Source of the DNA: an uncultured Lachnospiraceae bacterium
Lineage (GTDB): Bacteria > Bacillota > Clostridia > Lachnospirales > Lachnospiraceae
NCBI GenBank assembly: GCA_910585395.1
Contig: CAJUCK010000005.1
Location: 4,039-50,350, forward strand
DNA length: 46,312 nucleotides
Reading direction: 5' to 3'
Shown: one piece after another, positions 8,902-17,931 of the stretch
Layout of the letters: each line of letters opens with the position of its first letter
Numbering within the stretch: the stretch's first letter is position 1
Notes under the pieces: generated by a model
Told to the model about the DNA's origin: nothing
The model's database searches: none
Seen by the model: the letters and a program-made list of their open reading frames with translations, nothing else
Made by a program: the position numbers and the translations under genes

Positions 8902-9945
8902 TTATTTCACATAGAAGCGATAAATGGTCTTGGTGGTAAATACTTCTCCTGCCTTTACAATTGGAGAAGGCACATTTTCCTGGTTCATTGCATTGGGATA
9001 GAACTGAGATTCCAGACAGAAACCACAGCGTTTGCAGTATGCCTTGCCATCTTTTCCAGTCTGGTCGCCAATGAAGTTTCCTGCATAGAGCTGTACGCCG
9101 CAGCAGTCTGTAGACGCCTCCATGGCAATTCCAGTTTCTTCACAGTATGCATTTGCCATAACTTTCATTTCCCCCGCCTTATCACTGAGTACATAGTTAT
9201 GGTCGTAACCTCCTGTAAACTTCAATTGCTCAAAATCTGCCTCGATGTCCTGTCCGATAGGCTTCATCGTGCGGAAATCCATAGGAGTTCCTTCCACTGG
9301 CGCAATTTCTCCTGTAGGAATAGACTTGGAATCAATAACCGGATTATAAGAATCTGCCAGTATCTGCAGTTTCTGATTCATTGCAGAACCACTGTCATGT
9401 CCGCCCAGATTGAAATAGGAGTGGTTGGTAAAGTTCATAATCGTGGTCTTGTCTGCCTCTCCACGATAACTGATCTCCACCGCATCCTCATCTGTGAGGG
9501 TATATGTAACTTCTACTTTCAGATTACCAGGAAATCCTTGTTCCTCTTCTGTACTGAGATGGAAAAAAGTAATGCTGTTATCTGTGCGTTCCTTAACCTC
9601 CCAAACTACACGGTCAAAGCCATTGGGCCCGCTGTGAAGATTATTCTCATTCTCATTTGCTGGAATCTGGCACAGCTTTCCGTCAATCATCATTTGAGCC
9701 TTATCAATCCGGTTGCCATTTCGTCCAATGGTAGCGCCGAAATAGCATGTATGACTGTCATACTCAGCAGCCTCGTCGTATCCTAAGACCACGTCCCTTA
9801 CGACGCCATTCTTGTCTGGAATCAGTACAGAAACCAGAGTCGCACCATGGTCTGACACCTTTATCACCGTATGCTTTTTATTTTCCAGTACATACAAAGA
9901 CGCCTGTTCTCCACGCTGGTTTGTTCCAAATGCCAATGTTTCCAT
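8902..9945 (-). CDS. galM: Galactose mutarotase (aldose 1-epimerase)
   Basis: Interconverts alpha and beta anomers of galactose or glucose in the cytoplasm. The 347 residues match the GalM family: FGATIGRNGNRI near residue 70, NNLHSGPNGFDR with the conserved histidine, NFTNHSYFNLGG with the catalytic His, and the C-terminal ESQFYPNAMNQ containing the catalytic Glu. The start at 9943-9945 follows a perfect AAGGAGGT. No Leloir-pathway genes (galK, galT, galE) are beside it. Its own sigma-A-like promoter lies 50-80 bases upstream. Confidence 0.93.
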   Translation of the reverse strand: METLAFGTNQRGEQASLYVLENKKHTVIKVSDHGATLVSVLIPDKNGVVRDVVLGYDEAAEYDSHTCYFGATIGRNGNRIDKAQMMIDGKLCQIPANENENNLHSGPNGFDRVVWEVKERTDNSITFFHLSTEEEQGFPGNLKVEVTYTLTDEDAVEISYRGEADKTTIMNFTNHSYFNLGGHDSGSAMNQKLQILADSYNPVIDSKSIPTGEIAPVEGTPMDFRTMKPIGQDIEADFEQLKFTGGYDHNYVLSDKAGEMKVMANAYCEETGIAMEASTDCCGVQLYAGNFIGDQTGKDGKAYCKRCGFCLESQFYPNAMNQENVPSPIVKAGEVFTTKTIYRFYVK

Positions 9946-9997
9946 TGTTCTGTTACCTCCTTTATATGTTTCTTAACTATCTGTAAATCTTACATTT

Positions 9998-10026
9998 ATT
10001 CTATACTGTTGTCTCAACAATTACAA
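9998..10026 (-). promoter_or_regulatory. Promoter of galM with palindromic spacer
   Basis: Minus-strand TTGTAA (10021-10026), 17-base spacer, TAGAAT (9998-10003). The spacer contains the perfect palindrome TGTTG-AGA-CAACA, a possible small operator. Confidence 0.45.
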
Positions 10027-10038
10027 GCTATTTTTCAC

Positions 10039-10857
10039 CTATTCTGCAATCAATTTGTCAGATTTCAGAATATGGTTAGAGAGCCATCCAAAGAGAAATT
10101 CCATCAGTTCTTCTAAATATTCCTGCTGGTTCTCATCTATCTGTTCTAAATCAAGATCTTCCAGCTTTGACTCAAAGATCTGATGCGCTGTTTTCTGCGC
10201 CTGCAGACCTGGATAGCGGATACTCTCCATATATTCTTCTTCATCCCTGAAATGCTCTTTGGTATATTCTCGAAGTTCATTTAAAATTCCTACTATCTCA
10301 TCATATTTGTCATGAAGAAGCTCAGTTTTCACCAAGTCATTTGCTCTGCCTATAATGTCAAACAATGTCTCATGTTCTCCATCAATCAGCGGAATCCCTA
10401 TGAGATACTTTTCCGTAAAGGCGCAGGGGTTCGTCTGTTCTCTCCACTCCTCCATAGGCGGCATCTTGCCTATCATAATGTCACTGCCCAAAATATGGTG
10501 GTACAGCCATCTGGTAAGATAACACATTAATTCTTCCAAGATCTCCTGCTGCCCCTCTAAATCATCCATATCAGAAAACTCCATGCTGCTGATCTTCTCT
10601 CTGAAGATAATGTGCTGTTTTTTCTGAAGCTCCAGCTCCGGATCATTAATTGCCGCCATGTATGCCTCTTCACTGGCAAAATGAATATCTGCATATTCTT
10701 TCAGTTCATCTAAAATCTGTTTAAGTTGATGATACTTGTCATCAAGAATCTCATTGTGCAGCAGTTCCAGGATATCATTAATCAGGCCAAATAGTCTTTC
10801 ATGCTGCTCATCAATTTCCGGAATGCCTGTCAGGCAGTCCTCCGTAAACTGATACAT
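10039..10857 (-). CDS. Tandem (two-domain) bacteriohemerythrin, one ligand His replaced in each half
   Basis: A 272-residue soluble protein made of two hemerythrin domains (about 5-130 and 148-272). These four-helix bundles normally bind O2 or NO at a di-iron site. Ligands seen: domain 1 H19, H59, E63, H82, H121, D126; domain 2 H162, H202, E206, H225, H262, D267. In both halves the first His of the H-x3-H motif is glutamine (Q78 and Q221), so each site has one histidine fewer than canonical. The start at 10855-10857 follows GAGGAGGGAAAGGT. The gene stands alone between terminator-bounded neighbours. The family call is firm; the binding activity is uncertain because of the substitution. Confidence 0.9.
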   Translation of the reverse strand: MYQFTEDCLTGIPEIDEQHERLFGLINDILELLHNEILDDKYHQLKQILDELKEYADIHFASEEAYMAAINDPELELQKKQHIIFREKISSMEFSDMDDLEGQQEILEELMCYLTRWLYHHILGSDIMIGKMPPMEEWREQTNPCAFTEKYLIGIPLIDGEHETLFDIIGRANDLVKTELLHDKYDEIVGILNELREYTKEHFRDEEEYMESIRYPGLQAQKTAHQIFESKLEDLDLEQIDENQQEYLEELMEFLFGWLSNHILKSDKLIAE

Positions 10858-10954
10858 ACCTTTCCCTCCTCTTTTATGTCTTTGTATACCTTGATTTTAA
10901 AATAATTTCGGAACAAAAGCAATCCCAGGATAGAATTTTCATAATTTCTTTTTT

Positions 10955-10994
10955 TATAAATGTAAAAGCTGGCACAGAATCTTCTGCGCCAGCT
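10955..10994 (-). terminator. Terminator of the giant lyase gene
   Basis: A 12-bp stem, AGCTGGCACAGA (10967-10978) with TCTGCGCCAGCT (10983-10994), one G-U pair and a 4-base loop, followed on the minus strand by TTTTACATTT. It sits just after the lyase stop codon. Confidence 0.75.
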
Positions 10995-11006
10995 CTCTTT
11001 TTGAGG

Positions 11007-14000
11007 CTACTTCTTAATTTTTACCATCATCGTTTTAGAATTTGTTCCAAACACTTTCCTCCCTTTCTCCATATAATAGGGACGGACTTTCACATACATT
11101 TTCTTCATCGTTTTCTTTGCCTTAACAACTGCTTTCACGGTTTTAGCTTTCTTTATGGTTTTTATTGATTTAAAGCCTTTTGTCTTCTTGGCGGAAGCAT
11201 AAACCACATAACCGGAGGCTCCCTTAAGTTTCTTCCAGGAAACTGTCACCTTCTTTCCTGCCGCTGCTTTTACCCTCACCTTGGGAACCGCCAGAACTTT
11301 TACCTTTGCATACTGTGCACTCATAACGCTGTCGCAGCCTGTCGTCTGGGCTTTTGCCACTATTTTATAATAATATGTCTTTCCTGCCGCTGCTTTTTTA
11401 TCTACATAAGCAGCCTTCGCACTGCTTCCTATCTTCTGATAACCGCTGGCAGCCTTTGTGGAACGATAAATATCATAGCTGGCAGCGCCATTAATTCTGC
11501 CATAGGAAACTGTCACATATTTCTTACTGCTCTGCTGAACTGCTTTCACCGCTGTGACAGAATTCAGGCTGACCTTCACTTTCATTGATGCTTCCACCCC
11601 GGAACCATCCCGTGCTTTCGCTGTAATTACCGCTTCTCCTGCTCCTGCTGCTGTGACTGTTTTCCCAGAAACCTGAGCTACTGCCGGATTGCTGCTTATC
11701 AGCTCGACTTCTTTATTTTTGGTATTATCTGGGCTGACTGTCACTTCCACCGCAAAGCTCTCACCCACTGTGAGATTTTTATTTGAGGGATTGATTTTCA
11801 GTTCTTTCACCAAAACATCTTTATTTCCATCCTCTCCTGGATTTTCAGGGTTTCCTGGATTTTCATTATCTCCTGGATTTTCAGGGTTTCCTGGATTTTC
11901 ATTATCTCCCGGATTTTCATTATCTCCTGGATTTTCATTATCTCCCGGATTCTCAGGTTTTCCTGGCTCATCAGTATCTTTTCTCTCAAGTGCATCATAA
12001 GCATTCTGCAGCATAATCACCGCCTGATTTATCTCTTCCTGAACGGCTGCTTTTTCTCTTGCATCCTCTGCCGCTTCGATCGCTGTCCAAAGCGCTTGAT
12101 ATGTCTCGTCTGTAAATTTTTCTTCTTCCACATCCTTTGCCATCGCAATCAGATGATCCAGTTCTGTATAAACCAGCTTTTTCAATGCACCTACCGCATT
12201 TTCAAGATCTTCCAGCGCCTGGTCAATCTCATGCTGAAGCGTTGCTGTCTGCAGTACTGTTTCTGCCTCTGCAATCGCTGTCTGCAGATGCTCATAACTT
12301 GTCTGGGTATTTTCCCCTCTCTCAATCGCTTTTGCCTCTGCAATCTTTGCCTGCAGAGCTGCCTTATCAAGCTCTTTGGCTACCAGTCCGTTCATAGCCG
12401 CCTGCAGCTTTGCCACAGCTTCTGCTACCTGTTTTTCTGTATCTGCTGTCTCCATATCTTTTCGTGCCTGACGGATGGCTGCCCGCAAGGCTGCATAGCT
12501 TTCTTCTGTGTAGTTGCGCTGATTCACCAGCTTTGCTTCCTGAATTTTTTCTTTCAGCTCTTTGGGATCTGCAATCTCACCTCTTAAAATCTTAACTTCC
12601 CGTTCCGTAAAGGCATGGTTATAAATTTTCACCTCATCCAGCAGACCCAGATAGTATTCGCCGTCTCCCCAATTTGCTTTGCCAAGCAAAAGTACGCTAT
12701 CACTGCCTAAAATCTCTGTAAGGGAACCGTTATTTTGTGCTGAATCTGCCAGCGTTCCATTGATGTAAATTTTTGTCTCATCCCCTCCATAAATTACCAC
12801 AATATGGTTCCAGCCTTCTTCATATTTCCCAGATGCACTGGGCTGTCTTCCATTTAAAAAACGCTCTGCAGTAACATTTTTGCCATTTTCCAGGATTCCG
12901 ATATATTTTTCAGCTCCCTGATTCTGAGTTTCATCATTCTGTGCCGCATAGAACACCCAGTTCGTTTCTGGTCTTGCTGCTTTACTGTAATATGATACTG
13001 TCAATTCCTCAACATTCGTCAGCAGCGCGCTTTTGTCCTCCTTCTTTACCTCCAGCCAGGAGCTTCCATCCAGGGATAATGCTTTCTTATCTCCATCTTC
13101 TATAAATTCTGCCGCTGTCTGTCCGCCTGCATTCTTTATTTCCGCCACTGCCCCAGAACCTTTGAGACCGTTTTCTGCGTCGTCTAAGGTGAGTTCTGCC
13201 AGAACAGCCTCTGCATCCTCCATTTTCTCCTGATATACTTCTTCTGCCCCAGCTAATGTCTCAATATTTGTGACAAGCTCTTGTTCAGCCGGATTCAAAC
13301 TTTCATAATTTTTGCGAAGGGCTTCCAGAGTCTTTCGTGTTTCCAGCGTTGCCTCAATATTTGTAAGCGCGTCTATTCCCTGAATAATATTTTCAATCTT
13401 TACCACATCTATGGAACTGCTATGGTATGCTTCTGCCTCTGCTTTTATCTCTTCTGGCGTCATTGACCTTCCAAGAACCTTAAAATTATCCAGATATCCG
13501 TCATAATATTCGCCGTTTCCCCAGTTGCCTTTGCCAATTTGAAGCACGCTGTTCCCGCCTAATATATCCTGCAGGGAAATACTGCTTGCTGTTTCTGCCT
13601 TTTTCTCTCCATCCAGATAAAGGATGGTTTTGCCTGCATCGTACACTACTGTCACATAAACCCAGTCAGAAACCTCTGCCTTGTCTGCCCTGGCTGTGTC
13701 AGGTCTTGCGCCGTCATTTTTATAACGTTCTGCAATGATGCTGTCGCCCAGGCCTAATGCTGCCAGATATATTTCCTTATTTAATTCCTGGGCGTCGGCG
13801 TTTTGCGCTGCAAAGAAGAACCAGTTGCTGAGCTCATTTTCTCCAGGATGCGCCGCAAAAGAGAAAGTCAATTCATTCCTTCCAGTCAGCAGGCTGCTTC
13901 CATCTGCCTTCGTTATATTCAGCCAGTCTTTCTTCCCGTCCAGATATAATGCGCCATGTTTGATACTGTAGGAACCTTCTGCCACTGCCTGGCCGCCAAT

Positions 14001-17000
14001 GAATCCATTTTCATTATCGTCAAAGGTAAACTCTGCCAGATAATCAGACATCGCCGACTCCGCCGCCTCTAAAGCTGACAGATTGCTGACGCTTCCAAGT
14101 TCTTCTGCTGTCAGCAGGCTGCAGATCTGTCTTGCCAGAATAACCTTTCTGCTGCATTCCAGAGTCTGTTCCACCGTTCCAATATCGCCGATTCTTCGGA
14201 CTGCCTCAGCAACAGTTTCCGCCTTATTCACCAGTGCGCTCTGTGTTTCCCGCAATGTCTCTGCCGCTGATTTTAAATCTGTATTAGCTGCCTGCTGATT
14301 TCCATTCAATGCTTTTGCCGCCGATAATGCAGCTGCATACGGCCCCCATGTCTTTGCAGTATAGTTCGCTTCCTGATTTTCCGCCACAGCATGGAATAGC
14401 GCCTCATCCATGCGCATCCATGCCTGCACCTTATTTAACGCTTCTTCTGCTGGATCAACTGCATCCTGCAGAGCCGCTTCATCTGTCAGAACCTGCTGCG
14501 CCTCTGCCAATGCATTTTGATATTCCTGCCAGCGTTCCTGACTGTATGTCTCCTCTGCCTCTGCGCTTTGAGCCTCCACTGCTTCCTGCAGCGCAGTCTT
14601 ATCCACATACTGCAGTGCATCTGCATTCACTTCCTCTGGTGTCAGTGCACGAGAAAGAATTCTGTAATTATCGATCAGTCCCCGGAAGTATTCTCCGCCT
14701 TGCCAATTTGCTTTTCCTATCTGCCAAATGCTGTTTGCTCCCAGAATCTCATTTAACGGAGTACTGTTTTCCACACGTCCTTTTTCTTTTCCATTGTCAT
14801 ATATAACAATTTCTGTCTCAGAAAATACAACGGTGATATAATGCCAGGCGTCTTTCTTCCCCTCAACTCTCGGATAAGGAGAATGACTGCCCTGATTCTT
14901 GAAACGCTGCGCCACCATTTCTCCGTTACTGTCCATAATTGCTAAATACTGCTCCTGCTGCCAGATAGGGCTGCTGCTGTTGGGCGCCGCATACAGTACC
15001 CAGCCAATGCCGCTCTCCATTTTCACCTGCATAGTGACAGTCATTTCCTTTAACAGACCGCCAGGCACCAGAGAACCTCCGTCTTTTGCTGTCACTTTCA
15101 AAAAGTCACGCCATCCGTCCAAGAATAATGCCTTGCCGCTGCCATGGTCCTCAAGACTGTGAGGGCCGCTGGCCGCTGCCAGTCCACCAGAAAATCCAGT
15201 CTCTTCATCATCAAACGTAAATTCTGCCAGAACTTCGGGCAGATTTACATCCGCAAACTCTGATGCCTCAGACAATACTTCCTCTGCTGTCATTACATGA
15301 CCTGTAAATTTAAAATGATCCACTGCTCCCTGGCAGAACTCTCCAGTTCCCAGATTTGCTTTTCCAAGCTGTAAAATACTGTTTTCATTTATAATCTCTG
15401 TAATTGGATAATCTCTCTTTGCTCTCGCCAGCTCCTGACCATTTACATACAAGATAGTTTCCTTTTTTGAGAAAGTAACCGAAACCTGGTACCAGCTTCC
15501 TTTTCCCACTATTTCATTCACAGAACCAGAAGCGGCAGACACTGTGCCGTCTTTGCATACTTCTGCTGTCACTGTCCCGTTCTCTTCCTTTATGCCCAGA
15601 TAAGACGCCTGCGCCGGAACCTGATTTTCTGCATCGGGCGCTGCATAGAAGAACCAGTTCTCACTGCCTGCTTTAGGTCTCATCTCAAATGACACTGTAA
15701 AACCAGAGATTCCTGCAAAAATGCTCTTTCCTGTTATGGTTCCTAATGTCTGAAATTCACCACTGCCGTCAAATGACAATGCCATTCCCTCTCCATGGCG
15801 CTGCAGTGTGTAATCTCCATCTAAGTATGCATACTCTGTGCGAAATCCTGTACTTCCATCGTCAAACGTAAATTCTGTACCTACATCCGTTGCTTTCTCC
15901 ACTCTCCATCTCTGTGCATTGTTATTGGAATTCCAGTAAGCGCCTACTGCATCATTCCTCCACTGAAGAATCCTGGCATTATCCTCCTGATTGTTGCCGT
16001 CTAAGCATAATACCAGATAATTTAAAGATGGAACAATCCGGAAAGAACCATCATTTTCTGGCAGGAAAGCAAAGCTCTGCGTCAAAGACGCCTTCCCGTC
16101 TTTAGAATCTACTGCCTCCCCGGTGCCAATCTGCGTTCCATAAGAATAATATCCATTGTGATCTTCTGCATTACCAGTACTGTTGACCTGCATACGTCTG
16201 CCTGTCATCAAATTAGTAATCGTATACTCACCGTCTCCTTTATTCTTAAAAATCCACCATTCATCTTTCCTGGTTCCCTTGGCAGCAGAGGCAAGATTTC
16301 CTTCCTTATTTACCACCAGTGATTTTCCGCTGGCGGCAGACAGAATCCGGTATACCCCATCTGTCATCTCTCCCTCCACTGGAACATCTTCCACACGTTC
16401 ATCTAAATTCGCATAAGTTACCCCATACCAGCCCAGCTCATCCAGACTGTTTCCAGATCCGCCTTCTATGTAGTTATCGTCTCTGTCATAGATCAGCTGA
16501 TGCAGATTGGGCATTTCCAGTCCCTTACGGTTTACATAATGATTGTACATCTGGAAGTAAATGGGACGCCAATTTCCCCGCTGATAATCAGTATTGCCCA
16601 GATACCAGACAGGTTTCCCATTTTTTCCCTGACGATATTCATATCCTGTGGACGGCATTTCTTTTCCCAGACTGTTATAGCCTGCTACATATTCTACTGA
16701 CTTCATGAAACGGTTATCAGACAAGCTGTACAGATCATCTCCCTGGTTCCATGCCGTCTCCATAATCACGCCGCAGAGAACCAGCCCCAGAGTGGTATGT
16801 CCCTGGTCACGGACAGACTCCTGCCACTGTACTACGCCTTCTTCTTCAAAAACGTAAGGCATCGTATGATAGAAAGAGCCGTTTCCCTTTCCGGTTTTAA
16901 AGTAATTCAGCGCCCGCTCATAGATATCCTCTCTGTCACAGTACACACCAATGGATATCATGGAAGCCAGATTGGCGAGTTCCCAGTTCGCCCAGTAATT

Positions 17001-17669
17001 TCCGATATACGCATCATTATGGCGAATCATAAAATCGTCATTCATTGGATAAAATACATTCAGCAAAAGCTTCTTAAGCCCCTCATTGTCAAAGCCAGGG
17101 TAATCCCGCATCATCTCTCCAATATTGGCAAGTTCATAGCCCTGCAGACCTGCTGCAAGAAAGCGGTCTGCATTTCCTCCCAGTCTTTTCATAGTGGAAG
17201 ACCATCCATTGATAATCCGGCTTGCTGCCTCTCCATGAGGCTCATCTCCGCTTACTTTCCAAATCAGGGCATTCTGGTAGGCTCGCCTGACATCAATACG
17301 CAATTGGTTGATACTGTCACGTCCGCCGCCTCTGGTTACTTCCTCCAGGGGACGGGGCCACCAATTGGAATTGGAATATGTATCCCACCACAGTGCATCC
17401 CAGGTCGCCCGGTTTGGCTGTACGTTATGATCAATGTTCTCTTTCATCTTCTCAAACCCTGCCTGTGTATGAAGCAGTCCTGGATGCTTAAATCTACTAT
17501 CCGTTGTTTTTGACGGCAGTTCATTCCCTGTGCCGCCTGCTGCAGTCTCTTCTGCCGCCTGGACTTTAAATTCCGTCAGAGGCAGACTTCCCACCAACAC
17601 TGCCACTGCCAGAAGCAGTGACACTATGGATGAAATTTTCCATTGTCTTGTTCCCTTCCTTCGTGTCAT
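11007..17669 (-). CDS. Giant secreted alginate-lyase-family polysaccharide lyase (ricin, 4 LamG, FIVAR, Big2, FN3)
   Basis: A 2220-residue secreted protein. Order by eye: signal peptide (1-39, ending VQAA); alpha/alpha-toroid catalytic domain of the Alginate_lyase (PF05426) type (~55-430) with NYWANWELANLASMISIGVY and QESVRDQGHTTLGL, the conserved N/H/R regions of that fold; ricin-B trefoil (~433-590); LamG domains at ~600-790, 813-1016, 1210-1410 and 1488-1690, each starting like EFTFDD and ending near RxLTPEE; a FIVAR-like helical repeat after LamG 2, then three FIVARs (~1691-1886); a D/N-E-N-P-G hexapeptide linker (~1903-1945); a Big2 domain (~1953-2026); and two FN3-like domains with a lysine-rich end. 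There is no LPxTG. The start at 17667-17669 follows AAGGAG. The substrate is unknown: an acidic host or plant polysaccharide such as a glycosaminoglycan or glucuronan is the natural guess. Confidence 0.85.
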   Translation of the reverse strand: MTRRKGTRQWKISSIVSLLLAVAVLVGSLPLTEFKVQAAEETAAGGTGNELPSKTTDSRFKHPGLLHTQAGFEKMKENIDHNVQPNRATWDALWWDTYSNSNWWPRPLEEVTRGGGRDSINQLRIDVRRAYQNALIWKVSGDEPHGEAASRIINGWSSTMKRLGGNADRFLAAGLQGYELANIGEMMRDYPGFDNEGLKKLLLNVFYPMNDDFMIRHNDAYIGNYWANWELANLASMISIGVYCDREDIYERALNYFKTGKGNGSFYHTMPYVFEEEGVVQWQESVRDQGHTTLGLVLCGVIMETAWNQGDDLYSLSDNRFMKSVEYVAGYNSLGKEMPSTGYEYRQGKNGKPVWYLGNTDYQRGNWRPIYFQMYNHYVNRKGLEMPNLHQLIYDRDDNYIEGGSGNSLDELGWYGVTYANLDERVEDVPVEGEMTDGVYRILSAASGKSLVVNKEGNLASAAKGTRKDEWWIFKNKGDGEYTITNLMTGRRMQVNSTGNAEDHNGYYSYGTQIGTGEAVDSKDGKASLTQSFAFLPENDGSFRIVPSLNYLVLCLDGNNQEDNARILQWRNDAVGAYWNSNNNAQRWRVEKATDVGTEFTFDDGSTGFRTEYAYLDGDYTLQRHGEGMALSFDGSGEFQTLGTITGKSIFAGISGFTVSFEMRPKAGSENWFFYAAPDAENQVPAQASYLGIKEENGTVTAEVCKDGTVSAASGSVNEIVGKGSWYQVSVTFSKKETILYVNGQELARAKRDYPITEIINENSILQLGKANLGTGEFCQGAVDHFKFTGHVMTAEEVLSEASEFADVNLPEVLAEFTFDDEETGFSGGLAAASGPHSLEDHGSGKALFLDGWRDFLKVTAKDGGSLVPGGLLKEMTVTMQVKMESGIGWVLYAAPNSSSPIWQQEQYLAIMDSNGEMVAQRFKNQGSHSPYPRVEGKKDAWHYITVVFSETEIVIYDNGKEKGRVENSTPLNEILGANSIWQIGKANWQGGEYFRGLIDNYRILSRALTPEEVNADALQYVDKTALQEAVEAQSAEAEETYSQERWQEYQNALAEAQQVLTDEAALQDAVDPAEEALNKVQAWMRMDEALFHAVAENQEANYTAKTWGPYAAALSAAKALNGNQQAANTDLKSAAETLRETQSALVNKAETVAEAVRRIGDIGTVEQTLECSRKVILARQICSLLTAEELGSVSNLSALEAAESAMSDYLAEFTFDDNENGFIGGQAVAEGSYSIKHGALYLDGKKDWLNITKADGSSLLTGRNELTFSFAAHPGENELSNWFFFAAQNADAQELNKEIYLAALGLGDSIIAERYKNDGARPDTARADKAEVSDWVYVTVVYDAGKTILYLDGEKKAETASSISLQDILGGNSVLQIGKGNWGNGEYYDGYLDNFKVLGRSMTPEEIKAEAEAYHSSSIDVVKIENIIQGIDALTNIEATLETRKTLEALRKNYESLNPAEQELVTNIETLAGAEEVYQEKMEDAEAVLAELTLDDAENGLKGSGAVAEIKNAGGQTAAEFIEDGDKKALSLDGSSWLEVKKEDKSALLTNVEELTVSYYSKAARPETNWVFYAAQNDETQNQGAEKYIGILENGKNVTAERFLNGRQPSASGKYEEGWNHIVVIYGGDETKIYINGTLADSAQNNGSLTEILGSDSVLLLGKANWGDGEYYLGLLDEVKIYNHAFTEREVKILRGEIADPKELKEKIQEAKLVNQRNYTEESYAALRAAIRQARKDMETADTEKQVAEAVAKLQAAMNGLVAKELDKAALQAKIAEAKAIERGENTQTSYEHLQTAIAEAETVLQTATLQHEIDQALEDLENAVGALKKLVYTELDHLIAMAKDVEEEKFTDETYQALWTAIEAAEDAREKAAVQEEINQAVIMLQNAYDALERKDTDEPGKPENPGDNENPGDNENPGDNENPGNPENPGDNENPGNPENPGEDGNKDVLVKELKINPSNKNLTVGESFAVEVTVSPDNTKNKEVELISSNPAVAQVSGKTVTAAGAGEAVITAKARDGSGVEASMKVKVSLNSVTAVKAVQQSSKKYVTVSYGRINGAASYDIYRSTKAASGYQKIGSSAKAAYVDKKAAAGKTYYYKIVAKAQTTGCDSVMSAQYAKVKVLAVPKVRVKAAAGKKVTVSWKKLKGASGYVVYASAKKTKGFKSIKTIKKAKTVKAVVKAKKTMKKMYVKVRPYYMEKGRKVFGTNSKTMMVKIKK
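11836..11961 (-). repeat. Seven 18-bp tandem repeats encoding DNENPG/NPENPG hexapeptides
   Basis: Seven in-frame 18-base units encode a Pro/Asn/Glu-rich stalk between the FIVAR and Big2 domains of the giant lyase. The units are nearly identical at the DNA level, so the number may vary by slippage between strains. Confidence 0.9.
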
Positions 17670-17737
17670 TGTTCCTCTCCTTCTTTACATAATACGGGCA
17701 AATTCTGTCCTATCACCCACCATGATTTTGTACTTTT

Positions 17738-17766
17738 ATTATAGTATCTTTTTCCATACAAAACAT
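17738..17766 (-). promoter_or_regulatory. Promoter of the giant lyase gene (good -10, poor -35)
   Basis: Minus-strand TATAAT (17738-17743) with ATGTTT at the expected -35 (17761-17766), 68 bases before the start codon. The poor -35, with direct repeats immediately upstream, suggests an activator-dependent promoter. Confidence 0.45.
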
Positions 17767-17770
17767 ATCT

Positions 17771-17801
17771 TTTTCGAGCCAATTTTAAGCATTTTCGAGC
17801 C
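17771..17801 (-). repeat. Two TTTTCGAGCC direct repeats, 21-bp period (candidate activator site)
   Basis: TTTTCGAGCC occurs at 17771-17780 and again at 17792-17801, exactly 21 bp apart (two helix turns). They start 5 bases upstream of the -35 region of the lyase promoter. Spacing and position fit LytTR- or AraC-type activators. No such regulator gene is in the window. Confidence 0.5.
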
Positions 17802-17814
17802 TTTTAATCCTTGT

Positions 17815-17855
17815 CTCTATTGTTAACCTATGCTAAAATTTGGTTGACAATAGAG
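17815..17855 (+). promoter_or_regulatory. BirA-type biotin operator of bioY
   Basis: Inverted repeat with 14-base arms, CTCTATTGTTAACC (17815-17828) and GGTTGACAATAGAG (17842-17855), 13 bases apart with one mismatch. The core TTGTTAACC ... GGTTGACAA matches the BirA operator pattern of Firmicutes (TTGTTAACC ... GGTTAACAA). The right arm contains the -35 of the bioY promoter, so a bound repressor would block RNA polymerase. Confidence 0.75.
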
Positions 17856-17872
17856 GGAATACCATTTATAAT
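17844..17872 (+). promoter_or_regulatory. Consensus sigma-A promoter of bioY
   Basis: TTGACA (17844-17849), exact 17-base spacer, TATAAT (17867-17872), 59 bases before the bioY start. It is a perfect consensus, fitting a strong promoter kept in check by the overlapping operator. Confidence 0.88.
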
Positions 17873-17931
17873 ACATAACAGTTAACAAAATTATTTAATT
17901 CTATTAATTTCGTACAGAAAGGAACATAATT

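Noticed and set aside
11836..11961. CRISPR-like tandem array
   Set aside because: Units are 18 bases without spacers, in frame, and encode a Pro/Asn/Glu stalk of a secreted protein.
12096..12587. 163-residue plus-strand frame (and 165-residue frame at 14309-14806)
   Set aside because: Both are opposite the giant lyase and have low-complexity Cys/Leu/Pro-rich composition typical of antisense frames.
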